Positions 26,228-35,236 of a DNA stretch of 64,000 nt are shown piece after piece. The position numbers and the translations under genes are program-made. The stretch comes from Candidatus Gastranaerophilales bacterium (GTDB taxonomy: Bacteria; Cyanobacteriota; Vampirovibrionia; Gastranaerophilales; CAJFVJ01), in assembly GCA_944323485.1 (NCBI GenBank), contig CALUSR010000005.1:174155-238154 (forward strand), in the 5' to 3' direction. The notes beneath the pieces are model-generated. The model was given only the letters and a program-made list of their open reading frames with translations. It was not told the origin of the DNA and did no database searches. Position 1 is the stretch's first letter; each line of letters opens with the position of its first letter.

Positions 26228-27100
26228 TTAAAGTTTGAATCTCTGAATGGTGCCATTCCCCTGCACAGAAGCAAACAAATAATTCTGATTATCTACATAC
26301 AAGAGGTAAGGTTTTTGTATATTGGAGATAACAGCTTCTACTTTTCCAGAGGGAGTAATACGAAGAATGTTATTAGCATCATAGTTCGCTATATAAATAT
26401 TTGAATATAAATCAACAGCCAGCCCTATAGGACCTTTCAACATACTGTTTGTTTTACCTGAGATAAGAGTTTGTACTTTTCCTTTAGGGTCAATCTTCAG
26501 CACCTGATTTGCTGAATAGTCAGCAACATATAAATAACCGCTCTTATCTTTTACAATACCCGTCGGACCGCTAAAACCCGAGTAAGAAAACTTGGAAGCA
26601 TTTAACTGAGCAATCGATGAAGCCGGACGATTATTCCATGCCGATTTTTGATTTTTGCTGTTTATTTTTGTATTGACAGTGTTGTATAGACTTCTTGACT
26701 CTTTATAAGCCTTACTATCAGCTGAGATTGCATTCAAATAAGACAAGGATAAATCTAACTCACCTTTTTTATAATAAAGATTAGCCACCTTTAACTTTGT
26801 TTCATCATCCTCCGGATTCCTCGAAAGAAGCTCTTTGAATACCTCAAAAGCTTTATCATCCTGTTTTGTATATTCATATAGAACACCAAGATTATAATAA
26901 GAATCCAAGAAATTAGGATCAATCTGTATCGAAGAATAAAAAGCAGCTATTGCCGCATCATAATTGTTGTCACGGGAATACTTCACACCTTCGTTATATT
27001 TTGCAACGGCTGCAGGAGAATAATCAGCAGCAAAACAAAATGACGAACATGAAAAAATCACTAACAAAGATAAAATACATCTTCTTATAAAATTCTGCAT
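26228..27100 (-). CDS. exported TPR and NHL-repeat protein
   Basis: An exported 290-residue protein. A signal peptide ends at residue ~24 (CFA). TPR repeats occupy about 30-130 (PNFLDSYYNLGVLYEY is the clearest). After a short linker, residues ~165-290 form NHL-type beta-propeller blades, e.g. GPTGIVKDKSGYLYVADY and GPIGLAVDLYSNIYIANY. The combination points to a scaffold that binds ligands outside the cytoplasmic membrane. It is convergent with pyrF across a shared terminator. No enzymatic motif is visible. Confidence 0.88.
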   Translation of the reverse strand: MQNFIRRCILSLLVIFSCSSFCFAADYSPAAVAKYNEGVKYSRDNNYDAAIAAFYSSIQIDPNFLDSYYNLGVLYEYTKQDDKAFEVFKELLSRNPEDDETKLKVANLYYKKGELDLSLSYLNAISADSKAYKESRSLYNTVNTKINSKNQKSAWNNRPASSIAQLNASKFSYSGFSGPTGIVKDKSGYLYVADYSANQVLKIDPKGKVQTLISGKTNSMLKGPIGLAVDLYSNIYIANYDANNILRITPSGKVEAVISNIQKPYLLYVDNQNYLFASVQGNGTIQRFKL

Positions 27101-27175
27101 AAAGCCCTCTCTTTTGACTCTTACCTAATTTATATTTAAATTATATATTATGCTTTCTCTTCGGGCAAAATTTTA

Positions 27176-28276
27176 CTATTTGTAAAGATTTTTAGTCAGC
27201 TGAAATTCATGAAGAATACCTATACTCTTCATTTCTGATTCTCTGTTCAGAATAGAGTTAAAAACTCTTGTAGCCTGATTCATCTTATATTTTAGCGTTA
27301 CAGCCGCTGCCATCATCCCATGATTCGGGGAAAAATCAGCTATTGTCGGATCCTTCGTCTTATAAACTTCTGCAACTTTATCATCAAGCGCCGTCGGGTC
27401 CTGCAAATAGAGTTCTTTGACATAGTCCATCTCAGGATCTTTTATGCCGTTTGAGTTTGCCATCCAGAACTGTGCAGCCGCACGATAAGCATCCTGTTCT
27501 TCTTTTATCGAAGAATAAGAATCTTTATCATTAGCATGAACCATTTCATGAACCAGATATGCTGCTATAATCTGTGGCGCAGCCCAGAGATATTTATCAG
27601 TAACGGTAATATCTTTTGTCGCATTTGCATACTGGGCAATATTTGCATCACCGCCCATCAATGCTGTCTGACCGAATTTGAAACGGACATCTCTTGTATT
27701 ATTGACTATCTCTGGCGGCAAAAATGCTGATGCCATAGCATAAGCAGCCTGGAGATTATTCTGGGCATAATAAGACTTTTGTATTTCTGCAAGTTCAGGA
27801 TTGGTCTGAGCAAGCTCTAAATTTTGAGTTTCAAGCAAATTACGACGTGCAAGGTCATTCATCGGGTCTATAATCAAAGACTGATTCAACAACAATTTTG
27901 CATCTCTGTAGTTTCCGACTTCTTTTTGGATAACACCCAAATCAATCATAGCCTCAGAGTCATAGGGTTCTATATTCAAAATTTGTTGATAATATTCTAT
28001 TGCCCTCTGATTATCACCTTTTTCATAATAAATTTTTGCAAGGTTGAAATAAGATGGAGTATATGTGCTGTCTTCCTGTATTGATTTTAAATAATATTCA
28101 ATCGCCTTATCCTTTTGACCCTGCTGAGCATAGACATTTCCCTGTTCTTTATAGTTCTCAGCCTGTTTTCTTGATGAAAAAGATGGCGTTGTCTGAGTAG
28201 CATAAGGAGAAGAAAAACCGAAAGATGTTTTCTTCTCATACGGATTATTCAACAAACTCACGCTGTTTATATTCAT
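27176..28276 (-). CDS. TPR protein with an HExxH metallopeptidase-like motif
   Basis: A 366-residue protein without a signal peptide. Residues 1-30 are polar with an SVSLLNN...TSFGF start. TPR repeats span ~38-155 (QGQKDKAIEYYLKSI and two more). A gluzincin-like motif follows: HEMVH at 243-247 with a downstream EEQDAYR segment where Glu (~259-260) could be the third zinc ligand. The final ~90 residues are helical. A zinc protease or a zinc-dependent peptide binder is plausible; the motif alone does not prove activity. It precedes the TPR-NHL gene on the same strand. Confidence 0.82.
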   Translation of the reverse strand: MNINSVSLLNNPYEKKTSFGFSSPYATQTTPSFSSRKQAENYKEQGNVYAQQGQKDKAIEYYLKSIQEDSTYTPSYFNLAKIYYEKGDNQRAIEYYQQILNIEPYDSEAMIDLGVIQKEVGNYRDAKLLLNQSLIIDPMNDLARRNLLETQNLELAQTNPELAEIQKSYYAQNNLQAAYAMASAFLPPEIVNNTRDVRFKFGQTALMGGDANIAQYANATKDITVTDKYLWAAPQIIAAYLVHEMVHANDKDSYSSIKEEQDAYRAAAQFWMANSNGIKDPEMDYVKELYLQDPTALDDKVAEVYKTKDPTIADFSPNHGMMAAAVTLKYKMNQATRVFNSILNRESEMKSIGILHEFQLTKNLYK

Positions 28277-28368
28277 ATAATTTATTATTAAACTGACCGT
28301 GCTAACCTTTTACTATAATTATATAAAAACCTTTTTCAAGCACAAATTGACAGCCACTTAACGGAACT

Positions 28369-29094
28369 TTACCAAAGCGGATGTTTTTTTACAAAACCGT
28401 TTCTTCTAGGATATTGTTTATCACTCGGAGCTTTTTTTTCTATGACAACAAGTTTTCTTACTGAGTCATTATCTATCTTGTAATCTTTTACATCTGCAAC
28501 TTCAGCGTGCAGCAGCTTTAGAGCTTTTTTTGCCGCTGAAATTTCTTCTTCCGCCGTCTTTGATTTATAAGCGACAAGCTTCCCGCCAACCTTCAAATAA
28601 GGAACACAATATTCAACAAGCATAGAAAGAGGAGCAACGGCTCTTGCCGTAATATAATCATAAGATTCTCTATATGCATAGTCTAAATCTTCTATCCTTA
28701 GATTTTTTGAAATAAGCCTGCTGCCAAAGCCCAACGCCGCTGATAGTTTGTCTACAAATCTGATTTTCTTTCCGACAGAATCAACGGCAACAAGATTCGC
28801 ATGTTTATAAATAATTAAAATAGGCACCCCGGGGAATCCTCCGCCGCAGCCAAAATCAAGAAGAGAGAAATTTTTGTCCTTATCTTCCTCAACAATAGAA
28901 AAAGCAAGTGAATCAAGAAAATGTTTAATATAGACTTCTTTCTCATCAGTATTTGCAACAAGATTGGTATGTGAATTATATTCGCATAATTCATTATAAT
29001 AACGCTCAAAAGCTTTAAGTTCAGACTCTTTCAAATCTAAACCGAGATTTTTTGCCCGGGAAATAAATTCAGCATACGACTCATCACTAAGCAT
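28369..29094 (-). CDS. rsmG: 16S rRNA m7G527 methyltransferase RsmG
   Basis: SAM-dependent methyltransferase that makes m7G at position 527 of 16S rRNA. The 241-residue protein shows the Rossmann SAM motif LLDFGCGGGFPGVP (~72-85), the AVDSVGKKIRF segment and the ITARAVAPL motif typical of RsmG/GidB. Length is normal. Its start overlaps the end of the upstream STAND ATPase by 8 nt, so the two are translationally coupled, an unusual partnership. It ends just beyond a C-terminal KKHPLW tail. Confidence 0.96.
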   Translation of the reverse strand: MLSDESYAEFISRAKNLGLDLKESELKAFERYYNELCEYNSHTNLVANTDEKEVYIKHFLDSLAFSIVEEDKDKNFSLLDFGCGGGFPGVPILIIYKHANLVAVDSVGKKIRFVDKLSAALGFGSRLISKNLRIEDLDYAYRESYDYITARAVAPLSMLVEYCVPYLKVGGKLVAYKSKTAEEEISAAKKALKLLHAEVADVKDYKIDNDSVRKLVVIEKKAPSDKQYPRRNGFVKKHPLW

Positions 29095-31747
29095 TTTTAA
29101 TATCTTTCAAGATATTCTCAAATGAGTGCAAACCAACTTTCCTTTTTATATTGTTGATTCTTCTTTGTATTCTATACTGACTATCAGTAGAAATAGCATC
29201 TCCAAGAACCTTTTGAGCAAGTATAAAGAACTTGACAGCTTTCGTAAAGTCGGACATATCAGAATACATATCGCCAAGATCCAAATATGTCGAAGAAATA
29301 TAATATACGGAATTAATTTTTTTCGCTGCATCAAGCTTAATGGTATAGAATTTGAGAGCATTCTGATATTCTTTTAAATCGCAGTAGATATCGGCTAATT
29401 TCAAAGATGAATAATAAATTCCCTCCAAATTGCTCTTTGAACGGTCTATCTCAAACGTTTTTGAGAGATATTCAAGGGCTGTTTTGAAATCGCCTTTTTC
29501 TCTAAAAATCAAACCGAGGTTTGAATAACAATCTGCAAGATATAAGTTTGTATCTGGATTGTTATCAGTTTTTTCCGAGTTACGATAGTGAGTTACCGCT
29601 TTTGAAATATCTCCTGCATCATCATACAGTAATCCTATTTTGAAATATAACTCAGCCAGCAATGAAGCAAAATCAGCCTCTGAGTCTTCATCATATCGAC
29701 TGAGTGTTTCCATTGCTTTTGTATAATTTGATATAGCCTGTCTGAAATTATTTTCCTGATTGAATATATCACCAAGGTCTTTATATGCCTCAGCAATATA
29801 CTTCGGCTCTATCCAGGAGAGCTCCTGAGAGAAAAACTTTTCATAAGTCTTCTTCGCACGGGCATAATCTTTAAATTCTTTAAATACTTTTGCCATAGAG
29901 AGCAAAATTTGACCTGCCTTTGAAAATTCACTTTTCTCAAAACATATCAAATAAGCTTTTTCAAGAGCATTCACAGCTTCTTCTTTATTTCCGAGGTGAG
30001 TAAAGCAGATTGATATTTTATCAAGAGCATAAACCTCTTTTTCTCCTCCTCTGATTTCATAGTGATATTTTTTGAAATACTCAAGCGCTCTTTGATAATC
30101 ACCTTCTGATTCACATTTCAAAGCACGGCTCAAGAGTTCATCTTTAGCAGAAACATCAGACAAGTCGACATCTTCATAGGTGCTTCGATTTCTGAAATTT
30201 TCCAAATCAGATAAGTCAATACTCTTACGATTCATAAACGCCGAAGTATCAATCTCATCATCACCCGATGGTGAACTCAAAAGCATTTTTTCTTCTTCGC
30301 TTAAGTTGATAGAAATACCTTCCATATCAACATCACTGCTATCACCAAGACCATCAAGCAAAGTCTGACCGTCTACAGCATTATTTAAAAAGTCAAGATT
30401 ATCATCATTTTGTGATGCAGAAGAAAGCGACTTCTTTGAAGGAATAGGCGGCTGCTGTTTATCCAATTTTTCTTCCTCTTCTTCTAATAAACTATTATTT
30501 GCACCTTTATTCTGAGAAATTTCTTTATCCATCAGCAATATAGCATCATCATTCAAAGTTGATGCAATAAAATCAATATCAGATGATGAAATTTTAGGAG
30601 CGGAACTCTTGCTCATTTGCTTATGATAAGCACACTCTTCACTCAAAGAAGTTCTTGATAGTTTTATCAATCGTTGAGAGTGTTTCAAAGGAATTTGTTT
30701 TTCATAAATCCCTGATAATTCTTCATGATATTTTGACAGCATCTTCTGCGAAAGAAGCGGAAGCACTACATCTTTGAAATAATCTTTTATATAAAAACTG
30801 CCTCTGAAAGCCGTTATCATATTTTTATTTAACAAATATGTCAAATCTGATTTGGATATGATTTCATAAAGAAATTCTTTATCCGATGGATGTCTGATTA
30901 AACACAATTTGTTGAAAGTTTCTTTATCTTCTAATGCATCATATCTGTTTGTAAATACATAATTTTCAAAAGATTTTCCCGATTTTGTCATCTGCACCAT
31001 TGCATCAAACAAATCATCATTTTTCATATCAATCATCATCATAAGAAAACTCTTTACATAAAGAGGTATTCCCATGGTAATTTCATAAAATTTTTCTATT
31101 GTTGATTTTGTTGCATCAATACTTCTTGATTGTATCAAATCAACAACATCATCTTCTGTCAGAGAAGCAATATTTATTTCTTCTGAAATACTTTGATACT
31201 TGTTATACAAATCATCAGGAGCAATCCTTGATGAAATAATAACGGATGTGTTTCTGTTCTTTATCAAATATTCAATAAAATTAAGAATATCAGGATCTAT
31301 TTTCCCGTCTTTATTCTGAAATAGTTTCTCAAAAGAATCAAATACAATAGTAATATTCTCGTTCAGATTATTTATGGATGAAATAATCTTTTGATCTATA
31401 GACTCTTTTGCATATGTTTCGTCTTTTCTCAAATTTTTTCTGTCAAGAAGCTTGTTTTCGTACAAAACACGATAAAAGAAAAAGATAATATCATCAAGAC
31501 AGACATTCTCATAACAATCAAAGACTATTGCTTTTTTGTTAACTTCTATCTTCAAATACAAATCAATCAGCGTACTCTTGCCGCTGCCCTGAACTCCGTT
31601 TATAAAAGAAACCTTGGCTCCGCTTGTTCTCAGATTATAAAGAGGAAGCTTCTTATGCTCAAGTATCAAAGAACTGCTGCTGAATTCATCAACCAGTGCA
31701 GCAATCCTGCTCATATTATTTTTATTTGAAAAAATATTCTCACTCAT
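29087..31747 (-). CDS. STAND-type ATPase with TPR repeats
   Basis: An 886-residue signalling ATPase. Walker A GVQGSGKST at 51-59, Walker B ITIVFDSF at 132-139, and an IISSR sensor-type motif near 166-170 identify a P-loop STAND/NACHT-like NTPase. Residues ~250-400 form a winged/helical region. An acidic, Ser-rich linker spans about 400-540. The last ~340 residues are TPR repeats (e.g. GDYQRALEYFKKYHY, GDFKTALEYLSKTFE). Such proteins act as regulators or defence sensors that oligomerise on ligand binding. Its stop overlaps the rsmG start. No effector domain is visible. Confidence 0.88.
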   Translation of the reverse strand: MSENIFSNKNNMSRIAALVDEFSSSSLILEHKKLPLYNLRTSGAKVSFINGVQGSGKSTLIDLYLKIEVNKKAIVFDCYENVCLDDIIFFFYRVLYENKLLDRKNLRKDETYAKESIDQKIISSINNLNENITIVFDSFEKLFQNKDGKIDPDILNFIEYLIKNRNTSVIISSRIAPDDLYNKYQSISEEINIASLTEDDVVDLIQSRSIDATKSTIEKFYEITMGIPLYVKSFLMMMIDMKNDDLFDAMVQMTKSGKSFENYVFTNRYDALEDKETFNKLCLIRHPSDKEFLYEIISKSDLTYLLNKNMITAFRGSFYIKDYFKDVVLPLLSQKMLSKYHEELSGIYEKQIPLKHSQRLIKLSRTSLSEECAYHKQMSKSSAPKISSSDIDFIASTLNDDAILLMDKEISQNKGANNSLLEEEEEKLDKQQPPIPSKKSLSSASQNDDNLDFLNNAVDGQTLLDGLGDSSDVDMEGISINLSEEEKMLLSSPSGDDEIDTSAFMNRKSIDLSDLENFRNRSTYEDVDLSDVSAKDELLSRALKCESEGDYQRALEYFKKYHYEIRGGEKEVYALDKISICFTHLGNKEEAVNALEKAYLICFEKSEFSKAGQILLSMAKVFKEFKDYARAKKTYEKFFSQELSWIEPKYIAEAYKDLGDIFNQENNFRQAISNYTKAMETLSRYDEDSEADFASLLAELYFKIGLLYDDAGDISKAVTHYRNSEKTDNNPDTNLYLADCYSNLGLIFREKGDFKTALEYLSKTFEIDRSKSNLEGIYYSSLKLADIYCDLKEYQNALKFYTIKLDAAKKINSVYYISSTYLDLGDMYSDMSDFTKAVKFFILAQKVLGDAISTDSQYRIQRRINNIKRKVGLHSFENILKDIKNA

Positions 31748-31937
31748 ATTTGATATTTTATAATAACTAGCGCAATATTAACAGTCTTTATATAATTATT
31801 CCTCCAAAATCATTATTAATAACATACTTTAAACATATTAATTAATAGTTGTTAAAGATAAAAAGAAATTTATTTCAAAAAAACTATGTATGAGATAATA
31901 TAATAAATTATCAAATGACACCAATAAAGGACAGATT

Positions 31938-32732
31938 ATGATAAAAGTAGCAATAAGCGGTGCATGCGGAAGAATGGGACAGGAAGTTGTCAGAACAATT
32001 TTTAATGACCCTCAAACAGAAGCAGTCAGCGTCATCGATATCAAACATGAAGGCGAAAACATCGGAGAAATTACAGGAATAAAAAACCTCAACCTCACCG
32101 TAAAAAAAGACCTTAAATCAGCGCTCGAAGAAACAAAACCTGATGTACTGGTTGATTTTACGGACCCGACAAATGTTTACAACAACGCCAAAATCTGTCT
32201 TAACTCAGGCGTAAGTCCTGTTATCGGGACTACAGGATTGAAAGACGAACAACTGGAAGAACTGAAAAAACTCGCTGAAGAAAAACATCTCGGATGTCTT
32301 ATCGCTCCAAATTTTGCAACAGGCGCTGTTTTGATGATGATGTTTGCCAAAACAGCCTCAAAATTTTTCGATAACGCAGAAATAATTGAATACCACCACA
32401 ATCAAAAAAAAGATGCTCCATCAGGTACAGCTATCAAAACAGCTCAAATGATGAGCACGGAAAAAGAAAATTTTGCAAATGGAAATATTGCGGAAACTGA
32501 ATTGATATCAGGCGCCCGTGGCGGCAATTTTGATAAGAATATACACATCCACAGCATAAGAATGCCAGGATATGTTGCCTCTCAGGAAGTTATATTCGGT
32601 TCAACGGGACAAACACTCAAAATAAGACATGACTCAATTGACAGAACATGCTTTATGCCCGGCGTTCTAATGGCAGTTAAATATATCGCAGAAAATAAAA
32701 AATTCATTTACGGACTGGAAAATATATTTTAA
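31938..32732 (+). CDS. dapB: 4-hydroxy-tetrahydrodipicolinate reductase DapB
   Basis: NAD(P)H-dependent reductase of the lysine/DAP pathway. The 264-residue protein has the Rossmann start VAISGACGRMGQE (3-15), the VDFTDPTN segment, and the family signature EYHHNQKKDAPSGTA (~155-169) with the catalytic His and Lys. It heads the cluster dapB-asd-dapA, with asd 17 nt downstream. DAP is needed for peptidoglycan as well as lysine. Confidence 0.97.
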   Translation: MIKVAISGACGRMGQEVVRTIFNDPQTEAVSVIDIKHEGENIGEITGIKNLNLTVKKDLKSALEETKPDVLVDFTDPTNVYNNAKICLNSGVSPVIGTTGLKDEQLEELKKLAEEKHLGCLIAPNFATGAVLMMMFAKTASKFFDNAEIIEYHHNQKKDAPSGTAIKTAQMMSTEKENFANGNIAETELISGARGGNFDKNIHIHSIRMPGYVASQEVIFGSTGQTLKIRHDSIDRTCFMPGVLMAVKYIAENKKFIYGLENIF

Positions 32733-32749
32733 GAAGAGGAATAAAAATA

Positions 32750-33772
32750 ATGGAAAAATACAATGTAGCAATATTAGGCGCTTCAGGAGTAGTAGGAAGC
32801 AGAATAAGAAGTATTCTTGAAGAAAGAAACTTCCCCGTAAAAAACATAAAATTCTTATCAAGTGCAAAAAGCGCAGGAAAAGAAGTTGAATTTATGGGAA
32901 AAACCTACAAATTCGAAGAAGCAAAACCTGAATCATTCGACGGAGTTGATATCGTACTAGCTTCAGCAGGTGCGTCAACAAGCAAACACTTTGTTGATGA
33001 AATCGTAAAAAGAGGCGCTGTTCTGGTCGATAATACAAGCGCATTCAGAATGGATAAAGACGTTCCTCTTGTTATCGCAGGCGTAAACGATGAAGACCTG
33101 AAACAACACCATGGAGTCATTGCAAACCCCAACTGCTCAACATCACAGCTTATGCTTGTGCTCAAACCTCTTCATGATTATGCAAAAATCAAAAGATTGA
33201 TAGTAAGCACTTATCAATCAGTCAGCGGAGCAGGAAAAGCTGCTATTGACGAGCTGACTGAAGATACAAAAGCAAGACTAGAGAATAAATCATTCGAAAA
33301 TAAATGCTTCAAAGCGCAAATAGCATTCAACGCAATTCCTCAAATTGACGTTTTCGTTGATAATGACTATACAAAAGAAGAAATGAAAGTCACAAACGAA
33401 ACAAAGAAAATCCTCCACCTTGATGAAAAAACACCGATATCCTGCACAGCAGTCAGAGTTCCTGTATATATCAGCCACTCTGAAGCTGTTGATGTTGAAT
33501 TCGAAAAAGAAATTACTCCTGAAAAAGTAAGAGAACTTCTGGAAAAAGCCTATGGTGTTGAAGTAATCGATAACCCGTCACAATACAAATTCCCTACAGC
33601 CGTCCAAGCTGCAGGTACAGATCCTGTTTATGTAGGACGTATAAGAAAAAATATCGCATTTGACAACGGCATTGCAATGTGGGTAGTAGCTGACAATCTT
33701 AGAATAGGAGCAGCTCTAAACACTGTAAGAATAGCCGAAAAACTGGTAGAGATGAACCTCGTAAGAAAATAG
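32750..33772 (+). CDS. asd: aspartate-semialdehyde dehydrogenase
   Basis: Reduces beta-aspartyl phosphate to aspartate semialdehyde, the branch point to lysine/DAP, threonine and methionine. The 340-residue protein has ILGASGVVGS (8-17), the NPNCSTS active-site loop with nucleophile C129, and the SVSGAGK segment. The length and motifs match bacterial Asd of the short type. It lies between dapB (17 nt) and dapA (10 nt), so it is part of one transcript. Confidence 0.97.
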   Translation: MEKYNVAILGASGVVGSRIRSILEERNFPVKNIKFLSSAKSAGKEVEFMGKTYKFEEAKPESFDGVDIVLASAGASTSKHFVDEIVKRGAVLVDNTSAFRMDKDVPLVIAGVNDEDLKQHHGVIANPNCSTSQLMLVLKPLHDYAKIKRLIVSTYQSVSGAGKAAIDELTEDTKARLENKSFENKCFKAQIAFNAIPQIDVFVDNDYTKEEMKVTNETKKILHLDEKTPISCTAVRVPVYISHSEAVDVEFEKEITPEKVRELLEKAYGVEVIDNPSQYKFPTAVQAAGTDPVYVGRIRKNIAFDNGIAMWVVADNLRIGAALNTVRIAEKLVEMNLVRK

Positions 33773-33782
33773 GAGAAGAACT

Positions 33783-34667
33783 ATGCAAAAACGCTATGAT
33801 GCAGGCGAAGTTATAACAGCTATGATTACACCTTTTGATAAAGACCTCAAAGTCGATTTCAATAAGGTGGAAAAGCTCGCAAAACATCTCTCAGATAACG
33901 GCTCTGATGCAGTGTTGGTTGTCGGGACAACTGGAGAAAGCCCGACCCTGACGCATGAAGAAGAACTTGATATCCTCCGTGCGGTAAACAATGCCCTTAG
34001 AGGAACATCTACAAAAATTATTATGAATACCGGTTCTAACTCAACTCTTACAGCGGTTGAGATGTCTAAAAAAGTAGAAAAAACGGGAATGGCTGATGCC
34101 CTGCTCTCTGTGGTTCCTTACTACAATAAACCGTCGCAGGAAGGTCTTATTAATCATTTTTCTATGATTGCAGACTCAACATCACTGCCGATTATTCTCT
34201 ACAACATCCCCGGCAGAACAGGCATAAATATGCTTCCTGATACAATCGCAAAACTTGTTGAGAAAAACAAAAATATATCAGGCGTAAAACAAAGCTGTGC
34301 AGACCTCGACCTCGTATCAGAAATAAGAATAAAAACACCTGATGATTTTGCAATTTACTCGGGAGATGACAGCCTGACGCTTCCTATGCTGGCACTCGGC
34401 GCAGACGGTGTCATCAGCGTTGCATCACATATAATAGGCAAAGAAATAAAAGAGATGATATCCTCATTTAAATCAGGAAATTATCAAAAAGCTCTCGAGC
34501 TGCATAAAAAATACTTTGATGTGTTCAAAAAACTCTTCATAGCTCCGAATCCGACACCTGTAAAGGCTGTCTTAGCAGGCAAAGGACTCATCGAAGAATT
34601 CGTCAGACCTCCTCTTTGTCCTGTAACGGATTCTCAAAGAGAATTATTAAATAAACTTGACATATAA
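33783..34667 (+). CDS. dapA: 4-hydroxy-tetrahydrodipicolinate synthase DapA
   Basis: Condenses pyruvate with aspartate semialdehyde, the first committed step to DAP and lysine. The 294-residue TIM barrel contains GTTGESPTLTHEE (48-60), Tyr140 of LYNIPGRTG and the Schiff-base Lys169 in SGVKQS. It is the last gene of the dapB-asd-dapA operon and lies 10 nt after asd. Allosteric lysine feedback cannot be judged from the sequence. Confidence 0.97.
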   Translation: MQKRYDAGEVITAMITPFDKDLKVDFNKVEKLAKHLSDNGSDAVLVVGTTGESPTLTHEEELDILRAVNNALRGTSTKIIMNTGSNSTLTAVEMSKKVEKTGMADALLSVVPYYNKPSQEGLINHFSMIADSTSLPIILYNIPGRTGINMLPDTIAKLVEKNKNISGVKQSCADLDLVSEIRIKTPDDFAIYSGDDSLTLPMLALGADGVISVASHIIGKEIKEMISSFKSGNYQKALELHKKYFDVFKKLFIAPNPTPVKAVLAGKGLIEEFVRPPLCPVTDSQRELLNKLDI

Positions 34668-34737
34668 ACAACTATTATAGAAAATCATATTTTGTTGATG
34701 ATATATTGATATTGATACAAACCTCAGGAGAGATTAG

Positions 34738-35103
34738 ATGTACGAAATAAAAGTAGAAGCACAATTCTCGGCAGCTCATCACCTGTTGAATTATGAGGGA
34801 GAATGTGAAAAACAACACGGTCACAACTGGAAAGTGGAAGTGTTCGTAAGAGGCGAAAATCTTGATAATTCAAATATATTAGTTGACTTTAAAGTAGTGA
34901 AAAAGGAATTGAAAAAAGTTATAGATAAACTCGACCACTCAGACTTGAATGAACTTGAAGAATTCAAAGGAGTCAGCCCGAGCAGTGAAATAATCTCAAA
35001 ATATATCTATGAAAAACTGAAAATAGAAATTCCTCTGCTCTCAAAAGTATCTGTTTGGGAAACACCAACATCCTGTGCGTCATTTTTTATAAATGAATTC
35101 TAA
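34738..35103 (+). CDS. queD: 6-carboxy-tetrahydropterin synthase QueD
   Basis: Makes 6-carboxy-tetrahydropterin from dihydroneopterin triphosphate in queuosine/preQ0 synthesis. The 121-residue protein shows the zinc His ligands (H14/H15, H27, H29 in CEKQHGHNW), Cys23, the DHSDLNE catalytic segment (66-72) and the WETP Glu (108). Length is typical. The AGGAGAG ribosome-binding site is good. Neighbours are unrelated, and no queC or queE is seen in the window. I find no preQ1 riboswitch in the leader. Confidence 0.95.
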   Translation: MYEIKVEAQFSAAHHLLNYEGECEKQHGHNWKVEVFVRGENLDNSNILVDFKVVKKELKKVIDKLDHSDLNELEEFKGVSPSSEIISKYIYEKLKIEIPLLSKVSVWETPTSCASFFINEF

Positions 35104-35236
35104 AAAACAGAACCTTTTCAAAACGTAACAAAAACTTTTTATATAATTTATACATAAATTTCATGTTTGTTGTATTGTAGTATGTATAAATAAATATTTA
35201 AGCGATAGATGATAATGGAGAAATAGGATTAAAATT

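Noticed and set aside
34668..34737. preQ1 riboswitch upstream of queD
   Set aside because: The leader is short and AT-rich; no preQ1-like pseudoknot or conserved core was recognised.
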